NCBI GenBank assembly: GCA_903924465.1
Contig: CAIYBN010000069.1
Location: 1-34,552 of the forward strand
Length of the DNA stretch: 34,552 nt
Source: an uncultured Myxococcales bacterium
GTDB taxonomy: Bacteria > Myxococcota_A > UBA9042
Direction of reading: 5' to 3'
Shown piece after piece: positions 8,440 to 16,700 of this stretch. Each line of letters begins with the position of its first letter. Position 1 is the first letter of the stretch. A program made the translations under genes and the position numbers. The notes under the pieces are model-generated. The model did no database searches and was not told the DNA's origin. It saw only the letters and a program-made list of their open reading frames with translations.

Positions 8440-10449
8440 ATGAAGCTGACTTTGACGACCCAGACTTTGATTGCGCAGATGACCCTGACCGCGGCGATCA
8501 GCCTGACCGGCGTGACGCCCGTGCTCGCTGCCGATGGCCAGGACCACTTGCCGAGTCTCTCGGTGGAAGTGGAATCCGCCATGCGCGCGGGTCTTGCCGC
8601 GGCGTTGCGTAAGCTGCCCAAGTGCAATCCCTACCAGATGCTGGAAAACGGCGAATGCTGCAATCCAGGCTTTGTTTCGCTGGGCAAGGAATGCGCGCGG
8701 ATCGCGCCTCCGGCGTGCGCGAGCGTGGCGATCGATGCGCCTGAGTCGTGCGCCATCACGCGTTGCGCGCGGTTCTCGCGCTCGGTGGAAAAGGAAGTGC
8801 CGGCGCTGGACGATGCGGGCCAGCCGATTGCCGGCAAGATGGAAAAGAAGAGCGAGGACGTGCCGTGTGAGCCGTGGGTCGGCGGCAAGCGCGATCTGAC
8901 CTGCGAGCAGGACACCTACGAATGCAAGCCGGAAGAGCTGAAGGCCGGCCCGCCGCGCTGGTGCGGTGACTGGATGAAAGAGCAGGCTGCACTGCCGTCC
9001 GCTGACGCCACGCCTGCGCCAGTCGAAAAGAGTTACGTGCGCTGCACGGCGGGTTCGAGCGGCTGCTTCTTGCAGGAGCGCGAGTGCACCGGCAAGGAAC
9101 TGCTGGAGAACAAGTCGGAAGGTGCCGGGCCCTGCAAGGTGGGCGAATACATCGACACGGCCAGCGGTCAGTGCTCGACGTACAAATGCCCGGCGATTTG
9201 CCAGACCGCCGACGGCCGCTGCGCGAAGTGTGGTCCGGACTACGCCGGTGCCGCCGTTGAATTCCAGAAGGCCGTGACGGGCGAGCCGCGGTTCTATGAG
9301 GGCTATTTCAATCTCGGCATGGCCCTGGAGCGGCAGGGCAAATGGAAAGACGCCGTCGCGGTTTATGAAAAGGCGAAGGCCATTGCGCCGCAGGACGACC
9401 ACGAAAAGAGCCTGCAGTTTTCGGCGCAAGCCTACATCGCGCGGGCGAGCTTGGCCGAATCGCGGCGCGCGTTGGAAGCGGGCGACAAGCAGCGGGCGAG
9501 CCAATTGGCGGAACAGGCGAAAAGTGTGTGTGAATCGATTCGCGGCCAGGATCCGGACAACACGGTGGCCAACGTGACGCTGGCGATTTACTACCTGGAC
9601 CAGGACAATCTGGATCTGGCCGAACAATTTGTGCGTACAGCTTTGCGCGCCAATCGCGAGGACACGATCGCGCTGAACATTCGCGGCTTGATCAAGCTGC
9701 GTCAGGGCAACAACGACATCGCGCGGTGGATTCTGGAGGACAAAGTGCTGGCGCTCGATCCGGCCAATCCGGAAGCGCTGGCGAATCTGGGTCTTGCCTA
9801 CGTGCGACTGGGCGATCTGCCCAAGGCAGTCGTGGCCTTTGACCGCGCGGTCAAGCTCAATCCGAACGCCGCGAGCGCGCGCCTCAACCTGGGCGCGATT
9901 TACCTCGACTACCTCAACTACCGCGATGCTGAGAAGCAGTATAAGGCCGCGCTGGCGCTTGAACCGGACAATTTGGAAGCGCTGACCGGTTACGCGCTGT
10001 CGCTGGAAGGCAAGCGCGAGCCGAAGAAGGCCGCTGAGATTTATGAGAAAGTGCTCGTCAAGGATCCAACGCGTTCGGCGATCCTGGTGCGGCTTGCGCT
10101 CATCTACAACAACCAGCCGTTCAACGACGGCAAGAAGGCAATCGAGTACTGGAAGCGCTACATCCGGGACGCGAACCTGCCCAAGGCGGACGAGGTCAAG
10201 CCGCAGCTGGACGCGGCGCGCGCCGATTTGAAGAAGTACGAGAAGGCGCCAAAGAAGATGACGCCGGACTATGCCAAGCTCAAGGCGGCGGCAATCGCCA
10301 ATGAGGCTGCGTTGGCGTTGAAATGGAAGAACTCGATCGCGATCGAAAGCCGCGTGCAGGCGATCGAGCAGGGCATGATGCTCGAGCAGCAGGCCAAGGA
10401 CCCGAACAACAAGCCGCAAGAGCCGGCACCTGCGCCCAAGGCGCCGTAG
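8440..10449 (+). CDS. gltE: exported TPR protein with Cys-rich N-terminal region, GltE (AglT)/NfsE-like
   Basis: The 669-residue product starts at ATG 8440, preceded by GAGGAA; an in-frame ATG at 8407 would spoil the signal peptide. The signal ends near VLA|AD (residue 30) and shows no lipobox. Residues about 65-265 are rich in cysteine (CNPYQM, ENGECCNPG, CSTYKCPAICQ, CAKCGPDY). From about 268 to 560 come classic TPRs (YFNLGMALERQGKWKDAVAVYEKA, shortened here to its first half YFNLGMALERQG). In Myxococcus the TPR protein AglT/GltE is encoded next to GltD, matching the order here. The long Cys-rich N-terminus is the unusual part and may be a lineage-specific extension. The C-terminus ends in a Pro/Ala/Lys tail. 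The TPR call is firm; the GltE name rests on context. Confidence 0.58.
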   Translation: MKLTLTTQTLIAQMTLTAAISLTGVTPVLAADGQDHLPSLSVEVESAMRAGLAAALRKLPKCNPYQMLENGECCNPGFVSLGKECARIAPPACASVAIDAPESCAITRCARFSRSVEKEVPALDDAGQPIAGKMEKKSEDVPCEPWVGGKRDLTCEQDTYECKPEELKAGPPRWCGDWMKEQAALPSADATPAPVEKSYVRCTAGSSGCFLQERECTGKELLENKSEGAGPCKVGEYIDTASGQCSTYKCPAICQTADGRCAKCGPDYAGAAVEFQKAVTGEPRFYEGYFNLGMALERQGKWKDAVAVYEKAKAIAPQDDHEKSLQFSAQAYIARASLAESRRALEAGDKQRASQLAEQAKSVCESIRGQDPDNTVANVTLAIYYLDQDNLDLAEQFVRTALRANREDTIALNIRGLIKLRQGNNDIARWILEDKVLALDPANPEALANLGLAYVRLGDLPKAVVAFDRAVKLNPNAASARLNLGAIYLDYLNYRDAEKQYKAALALEPDNLEALTGYALSLEGKREPKKAAEIYEKVLVKDPTRSAILVRLALIYNNQPFNDGKKAIEYWKRYIRDANLPKADEVKPQLDAARADLKKYEKAPKKMTPDYAKLKAAAIANEAALALKWKNSIAIESRVQAIEQGMMLEQQAKDPNNKPQEPAPAPKAP

Positions 10450-10456
10450 AATTCGT

Positions 10457-10484
10457 TTGCGTCGCCCGCGTGGCACGCTAGACT
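10457..10484 (+). promoter_or_regulatory. candidate sigma-70-like promoter for the 84-residue small protein
   Basis: TTGCGT (10457-10462), a 16-base spacer and TAGACT (10479-10484) lie 25 bases before the start codon, so the small gene could be transcribed separately from the TPR genes. Pattern match only. Confidence 0.45.
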
Positions 10485-10508
10485 GAGCCCGCCAACTTGG
10501 AGACCGAC

Positions 10509-10763
10509 ATGGCCAGCAAGAACCAGAAAATCGCCGCCTTTACCTTGGTCCTCGCTGGCCTGATGCCGGCCGCGGCGGCGTTTGCCGACGACAAGGCGAA
10601 GTTTTACGACTTCAGCGACCAGCTGATCGACGGCGAAATCAAGAAGCCGACGACGCTGTACATGGAATCGCGGCAGCGCGCGCGGTTCGACAAGCTGCTC
10701 AAGCTCAAGAAGTCGTTTCGGCCGACGCTGATTGAGTCCGCCAAAGAGCGCACGCTCAAATAG
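10509..10763 (+). CDS. small exported protein, tandem paralog 1 (possibly CglF-like)
   Basis: This 84-residue protein starts at ATG 10509 behind GGAGA (10499-10503); a TTG at 10497 is in frame but less likely. It has a signal peptide ending near AAFA|DD (about residue 24) and a short mature domain of some 60 residues. The pattern is F-x-D-F, then DGEIKKP, then YMESRQRARFDKLLKLKK. The next gene encodes a diverged copy with the same layout. It follows the GltE-like gene, so a part in the same envelope complex is likely. A small exported motility protein, CglF, is known in Myxococcus and I recall a similar layout, but I cannot confirm homology from sequence alone. The coding call is supported by the paralog. 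Confidence 0.75.
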   Translation: MASKNQKIAAFTLVLAGLMPAAAAFADDKAKFYDFSDQLIDGEIKKPTTLYMESRQRARFDKLLKLKKSFRPTLIESAKERTLK

Positions 10764-10825
10764 CGCACCGGGCGACGATTGCGCGGCGCGGCAGCAGACC
10801 TTTTGCCCCGCACGATCGTCAGATC

Positions 10826-10864
10826 TCCTCAGCCTGGGCTTTTTCGCAGCCCAATCGAGGAGGA
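10826..10864 (+). promoter_or_regulatory. hairpin that could mask the ribosome binding site of the second small gene
   Basis: TGGGCT (10835-10840) pairs perfectly with AGCCCA (10848-10853) around a 7-base loop. The flanking TCCTC (10826-10830) can pair with GAGGA (10857-10861), part of the GAGGAGGA Shine-Dalgarno of the gene starting at 10869. The structure would partly hide the ribosome binding site. It could also be chance in GC-rich DNA; there is no T-tract, so it is not a typical terminator. Confidence 0.35.
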
Positions 10865-10868
10865 AATC

Positions 10869-11105
10869 ATGAAGAAATGTTGCGTTGCTTTCGTGCTGTT
10901 GGCCGCGACCTGTGCTTTTGGCGCCGATCGCGAGTCCGCGCGGTTCATCGAGTTCACCGGAACGGTTGTCGATGGGCACGTCGCTCGACCCGCCGCACTT
11001 TGGATGGAAAGCCATCAGCGGGCCCGTTTTGACCGATTGTTGTCGCTGAGGAAGTCCATGCGCGCCGCACTGACCGCGTCCGTCGAGGACCCGACGCTGC
11101 GCTAG
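10869..11105 (+). CDS. small exported protein, tandem paralog 2 (possibly CglF-like)
   Basis: This 78-residue protein starts at ATG 10869 behind a strong GAGGAGGA site and has a short signal peptide ending CAFG|AD (about residue 18). The mature part aligns along its length with the product of the preceding gene: shared DG near the middle, then P, MES, QRARFD, LL, L-K/R-KS-x-R and a terminal TL followed by K or R. The copies have diverged (acidic DGEIKKP versus VDGHVARP), which suggests selection to keep the fold rather than a recent duplication. Function is unknown; the context suggests a small partner of the outer-membrane or periplasmic complex encoded upstream. Confidence 0.75.
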   Translation: MKKCCVAFVLLAATCAFGADRESARFIEFTGTVVDGHVARPAALWMESHQRARFDRLLSLRKSMRAALTASVEDPTLR

Positions 11106-11174
11106 GCGCCGGTGCGGCGACCGGTCCGCGTGCGCAGGTCGGGAAGTGGCCGGGTCGCGGTGTGCAACAAACGC

Positions 11175-11204
11175 TTGCCCGCTGAGGCAGATCTTCGTTA
11201 GAGT
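11175..11204 (+). promoter_or_regulatory. candidate promoter of the ASH/PKD lipoprotein gene
   Basis: TTGCCC (11175-11180), an 18-base spacer and TAGAGT (11199-11204) lie in the 273-base gap 11106-11378. Transcription from here would give a leader of about 165 bases. An inverted repeat, CGACTG (11213-11218) with CAGTCG (11237-11242), sits just at the expected transcript start. Nothing else was recognised in this gap. Confidence 0.45.
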
Positions 11205-11378
11205 GTAGCGTTCGACTGTCGGCATCCGCTGACAGCCAGTCGGACGATTGACACGTGTGACTGCATGGCGCGCCTGAGCGCGTCGTGCCTGGACAGGAAG
11301 ATCCGCCATCTGCGACGCCTCAGGCAATGCGCCCGGGCTTTGCAGACAACAGCGCGCCCGAGCGAGAAGGCCAAAGCG

Positions 11379-13568
11379 ATGACCCACCCATTCCGTTCCG
11401 CCCTGCGATTTGTGTTCGTGAGCGCCCTTGCCAGCGTTGTCGCATTTGGCTGCTCGTCGAACAACGGCGGCAACAACACGAACACGAACACGAATACGAA
11501 CACCAACAAGGGCAACTGCGGCACCAGCGGCAGCATCGGCATTGATTGCACGCCGGTGATCAAGGTCGCGGACAACATGGGCACGGTGTCCAACAAGGCC
11601 ACCAAGGTCATCAGCACCGGCAATGGCGCGACACAGACCTTGGAATTTCAGGTGTTGAACAACGGCAACAGCCCGTTGGTCTTCAACGGCGTGACCCTGG
11701 ACTACACACCGCTGCCCGGCGACGCGACCTCGCCCGCGCTGGCGTGCTTTGGCCCCGACGGCTCGACGCCGTGCGCGACGACCAAATGGCCGGATGTGGC
11801 GCAGACCGGCGGCACGGGCGCCACGAGCGTCAAGATCAGTATTCGCTATACCAAGCCCGCGGACGACGCCAAGCGGACGGCGCACCTGCACATCCTGACC
11901 AACGACGCGTCGACGCCGAATCCGATTCCGGATTTCGTCATCAACATCAACACCGCGTCGGGCGTGCCGAAGATCGTCGTGGATGCGGAAGTCGACATGG
12001 GCTTTGTCAAAGCGCCTGCGACCAGCGCGCAGACCTTTACGATCAAGAACCTGGGCACCGCGGACCTGATCATCGCGGACATCGACGCCACGGCGCTGGA
12101 CGACTCGTTCACGCTGGTCATCGACGGCGCGGAATACCAGACGACGGCCATGATTCACGTCAATCCGCAGATCGACCTGACGCCTGGTTCGACCAAGGAT
12201 GTGCAGATTGTCTACAAGGGCAAGGACGACAACGCCCGCAATGGCGACATCATCCTGCACACCAACGATCCGTCGCTGACGGCGGAAGGTGGCCCGGGCT
12301 GGAAACGCGTGGGCGTGAAAGTGAACTCGACGGGGCCGTGCTTGAAGGTGATTCCGACGGAAGTCGTCTTCGGCGGCTCCAAGGTCGGCGCGGTCGCGAC
12401 GCAGAAAGTGACGCTGAAGGCTTGCGGCGATGAAGCCGTGAAGGTGACCGGTCTGGCGTTTGACGACAAAGGCGCGGGCAACTTTGCCATCGACTTCACG
12501 TCCATCGCCGCGACCGGTGGCAAGGCGCCTTCGGATACCGCGCCGCTCATCATCGACAAGAACGCGCAAGCGACGTTCAACGTGACCTACACGCCAGCGG
12601 CTCCGGCCGAGAAGGCAGCGGATGGCAGCCCCGTGCTGGATACTGCGACGCTGGTCGTGTCCGCGCCGGAGTCGCCGAACACGCCGGTGAACGTGCTGCT
12701 CTCCGGTTTTGGTTCGACGGGCGATTGCCCGACTGCGGTCGTGCAGGTGCTGGAAGGCGACGCCGTGGTGCCGCAGACCGTGCTGCATTTGGACGGTAGC
12801 CAGAGCTACGCGACGGGCAACACAATTGCCAGCTACAAGTGGACCGTGACGCAGCCGGCTGGCTCGGTGTCGAAGTACACGCCGACCGATACCGCCAAGC
12901 TGGTCACGTTTACGCCGAACGTCGCGGGCGAATACACGTTCTGCCTGTCCGTGACCGACGATCAGGGCAAGGCCAGCTGTGCGCCCGCGTGCCATCTGGT
13001 CAAGGTGCTGCCGGACCAGGCGATTCACGTCGAGCTGATTTGGGATACGCCGCTCGACAAGGATCAGTCGGATGAAGGCCCCGGCGTGGGCTCGGACCTC
13101 GACCTGCACTTTGCCCATCCGTACGCGGCGACTTCTTATGATCTCGACGGCGATGGCACGCCCGATCCTTGGTTCGCCGATCAGTACGACTGCTACTGGT
13201 TCACCTGCGGCAGCGGCAAAGTGCTGGAATGGGGCAGCTACGATCCGAATATCGACGACAATCCGCACCTGGATCGCGATGATACCGATGGCGCTGGTCC
13301 GGAGAACCTGAACTTGACGTTGCCGGAAGACGGCAAGCTCTACTCCGTGGGCGTGCATTACTATGACGACCACGGCTTTGGCGCATCCAAAGCGACTGTT
13401 CGGGTCTACGTGTATGGCCAGCTGAATTTTGAAGACGCCCTGAACATCGTGAAGAAAGACCTGTGGTATGTGGCGACCATCGATTGGCCGTCGGCGACGA
13501 TCGAGGGCAAACTCAATGCCGCCAAGAAGAAAGTGGTGACGCCGAACTACCCGGCGCCCGCGTTCTAG
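11379..13568 (+). CDS. surface lipoprotein with ASH/choice-of-anchor-D repeats, PKD-like module and acidic C-terminal domain
   Basis: The 729-residue product starts at ATG 11379 behind GAGAAGG; earlier in-frame starts would bury the signal. The signal ends VAFG|C (Cys25), an acceptable lipobox. A short Asn/Thr linker encoded by a hexanucleotide repeat follows. Residues about 50-440 hold several beta-sandwich repeats of the ASH/choice-of-anchor-D type (VDAEVDMGFVKAPATSAQTF; ITPTEVVFGGSK-like starts). A PKD-like module lies near 450-545 (LHLDGSQSYATGN, then YTFCLSVTDDQGKASC). The last ~180 residues form a distinct domain with HVELIWDTP, SDLDLHF and DRDDTDGAGPENLNL; its clustered acidic residues suggest metal binding. 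It probably sits on the cell surface or inner leaflet of the outer membrane. No enzyme motif is seen. Confidence 0.82.
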   Translation: MTHPFRSALRFVFVSALASVVAFGCSSNNGGNNTNTNTNTNTNKGNCGTSGSIGIDCTPVIKVADNMGTVSNKATKVISTGNGATQTLEFQVLNNGNSPLVFNGVTLDYTPLPGDATSPALACFGPDGSTPCATTKWPDVAQTGGTGATSVKISIRYTKPADDAKRTAHLHILTNDASTPNPIPDFVININTASGVPKIVVDAEVDMGFVKAPATSAQTFTIKNLGTADLIIADIDATALDDSFTLVIDGAEYQTTAMIHVNPQIDLTPGSTKDVQIVYKGKDDNARNGDIILHTNDPSLTAEGGPGWKRVGVKVNSTGPCLKVIPTEVVFGGSKVGAVATQKVTLKACGDEAVKVTGLAFDDKGAGNFAIDFTSIAATGGKAPSDTAPLIIDKNAQATFNVTYTPAAPAEKAADGSPVLDTATLVVSAPESPNTPVNVLLSGFGSTGDCPTAVVQVLEGDAVVPQTVLHLDGSQSYATGNTIASYKWTVTQPAGSVSKYTPTDTAKLVTFTPNVAGEYTFCLSVTDDQGKASCAPACHLVKVLPDQAIHVELIWDTPLDKDQSDEGPGVGSDLDLHFAHPYAATSYDLDGDGTPDPWFADQYDCYWFTCGSGKVLEWGSYDPNIDDNPHLDRDDTDGAGPENLNLTLPEDGKLYSVGVHYYDDHGFGASKATVRVYVYGQLNFEDALNIVKKDLWYVATIDWPSATIEGKLNAAKKKVVTPNYPAPAF
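11475..11504 (+). repeat. hexanucleotide repeat (AACACG)n in the linker of the lipoprotein
   Basis: Five units (three exact AACACG, then AATACG and AACACC) encode an alternating Asn-Thr run just after the lipidated Cys. Unit gain or loss would change linker length without shifting the frame. Confidence 0.8.
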
Positions 13569-13709
13569 ACCAGCAAGCTGCGCGTGGACAGGCCTTGGCT
13601 TCCGGCGGGCCGCAAGGAACAGAACCCGGCTCGAGCGCTCCCGCGGGGGTGAAGCGCGCCGAACCCGGGAACGGCAGTAGACGACATGCAACGTTCGACG
13701 AGGTCCGAC

Positions 13710-16700
13710 ATGAAGCTCAGCAATTGCACCATGCGCTCTGTTCTCAGCGCGCTTGTCTTGGCGTCCCTGGCGGCGACCGCGACGATGGTGGGCTGCTCGA
13801 ATCCGCCGACGCTGAACAGTTCGGCTGACCCGTTTGATCCCAACAAGAGCTCCGACGGCAAGCTCGGCACCGACTTTGACGTGCGCTACAAGGTCGATCC
13901 CGCCAAAGTGACCTTTCTCGATAAGCTTTCGACCGATCCCGCGCAGGTGATCAGCGTGCGGATCACGCACATTGGCACCAAAGGCATTCTGCGGATGCAC
14001 AATCCGCGCCTGGTTTCCGCCAAGCCGGACCTGCTGCTGGGCATGACGACGGAGCTGACGACGGCGATGCCGCTGGCGACCAGCTACGTGGACATCACAG
14101 ATCCGGGTGGCCATTACGACTTCAAGATTACCTACCTGCCGGTGACGCCCGGCGTGCGCACGATCACGCTGCAGCTGGACACGAACGCGACGGACACGAC
14201 GAAGAAGCTGTTGTCGATTCCGATTGAAGTGGTCAGTTCTGGCAACACCTTGACCATTCAGCCGAATCCGGTTGACTTTGGCAACGTCAAGACCGGCGAT
14301 TCGCCGACGATCGACGTGCAGCTCATCAACTACTCGACCAAGGCGCTGAAGGTGACGCACGTGGCGCTGGCTTCGTCGGGATCGGGCGATTTCTCGATCG
14401 TCAGCATTCCGGATGCGGCCACGCCAATTGAAGCGGGCGCGTTCGGTATCGTCACGCTGAAGTACACGCCGACCAAGGGCGATTCCGATACCGGCACGCT
14501 GCAAGTGGAAACGGATGACCAGCGCAAGATCAGCGCGCCCGTGCTCGGCAATGAAATCGCGCCACTCATCAGCATTTTCCCGACCAAGCTCGACTACGAT
14601 TCGATGAAGTTGGGCGACGTCAAGGACGCGATTTTCCAGATTACCAACAAGGGCTTGGCGACGTTGCAGGTCACCGACGTCAAGCTTTCGTCGCTGAGCA
14701 CGGTGCTGGCGGCGGACGTCAAGATCAGCCCGCCGCCGCCGTACACGCTGGAGCCGAACAGCCCGGGACAGAAAGTGACGGTTACGCTGACGGCGAGCAA
14801 GCCACTGCCGGCGAACGTCGCGGTTGGCTCGATCCTCGTGGATTCCAACGACCAGAGTGATCCAGAAGTGCCGGTGCCGATGTTCGCGCACACCGACACG
14901 CCGAAGATTCGCGTGTCTGTTCAGGATGCGCCGTGCACGGATCCGACCCAGGATTGCGTGGCGGACTATGCGTTCGTCGGCAAAGCGACGCCGCCGGCGG
15001 TCCTGTACGCCAAGCGCAAGATTACGCTCTACAACGAAGGCTCAGCGACGTTGGCGGTCAATGCCATCGACATCACGGCCGATGCGCTGGGCGAGTTCTC
15101 GATCGACCCGGCGATGACGATTCCGCCGTGCAGCGTGCCGCCGGTGTCGATGAACATCGATCCAGCGAATCTGGTTGATTTCAACGTGCGTTTCCAGAAC
15201 AAGGGCACGTCCGGTCAGGTGGCGACGGCGACGTTGACGATCCATTCGAGCGACGCCGGCACGCCGGATTTCAAAGTGCTGCTGGTGGCGCACCGCGCCG
15301 ATGGCACGACTTGCAAGATCGACCTGATTCCGCAGCCACTCAATTTTGGTCTGCTGCCGTACGGCAAGTCCAAGCTGCTGCCGCTGCTCATCCAGAACAG
15401 TGGCACGGGGCCGTGCATCTTCCACGATGCGATCCTGGTCAATTGCTACCAGGCGCCCACGCCGTTTGGGGCCGGTGGCACCAAGTGCTCGTCGGGTTCG
15501 AGTGCTTACTACTCGAAGGGCCCGCTGGCGACGAACCTGTTCCAACTTGCGCCAGGAGACTCCGGCAAGATGCTGGTTGATTTCGTCGCGCCCGACACGC
15601 TTGGTCAGCTGGCTGGTGGTGCGGCAGACGTGGTCACGGACATCGATGCGCTGCTCGTGCTCAAGTATGAAGATGCCTCGACGGGCGTCATTTCCAACTA
15701 TCCGAACGTCGACCCGGCGGCCTTCGCGACGATTGGCAATGCCAAGCCGAATTTGGTGGCCAAGGTCGGCCTGTCGAAGGTTCAAGTGCTGCCGGACAGC
15801 ATCGATTTCGGCGTCGTGACGTTGGGCTGCAAATCGCCGGTGACGTCGGCGTCGATTTACAACCAGGGAACCGTGGACGTCAACGTGACGAAGGTGACGC
15901 TCGACGGCTGTGGCCCGGAAGTGAGCTTCGTCCAGAAGCCCGCGATTCCCAAGACTGGTCTGGCGATTTCGCAAAAGGTGCCGCAGACGTTCAAGATTCA
16001 ATACGGCCCGCAAAAGGTCGCCAAGCTGACCTGCCAGTTGACGATCACCACCGGCCAGAACGGCATGTGCACGGACAACACGGGCGCGACGTCGGGCGCA
16101 TGCGACAAGACGTCGGACTGCAACGCGACGGAAACCTGCCTGGGCGACTCGTTCTCGGTGCCGCTGACCGGTGAAGGCACGCTGGATACCGAATGGACGG
16201 ACGAGTTCGACCAAGCCGATGGCTCCAAGGTGGACGTGCTGTTCGTCGTCGACGATTCACCGTCGATGGACGACAAGCAAACGAATTTGGCGAACAGTTT
16301 CGCGACGTTCGTGCAGGTTGCGCAGTTGTTCAACGACGATTTCCATGTTGGCGTCGTGACCACGGACAATGAGGATGCCACGGATCACTGCGGCAAGCTG
16401 CGACCGTATGCGGATCCGTCGCTTGGCGAAGTGCGCTTCATCAGCAAGGGCGTGCAACAGCCGACCACGGCGTTGGAGAAGTTGGCGAAGCAGGGTTCGA
16501 ACGGCTCGTCAACGGAACAGTGCTTCTGGTCGGTAGAGCGCGCGCTCACGCTGCCGCTGATTTTGGATTCGAAGAAGCCCTGCACCAAGGCCTCGGATTG
16601 CGCGTCGGGTGAAGAATGCACGACCAATCCGGACGACGGCACCAAGGGCTGCGGCGGACGCAACCGCATGTTCCTGCGCAAGAATGCCAGCCTGGAAGTC

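Noticed and set aside
10269..14891. A 1540-codon open frame on the minus strand across five genes
   Set aside because: It crosses several well-supported plus-strand genes with signal peptides and ribosome sites, and shows only Arg/His-rich, motif-free sequence.
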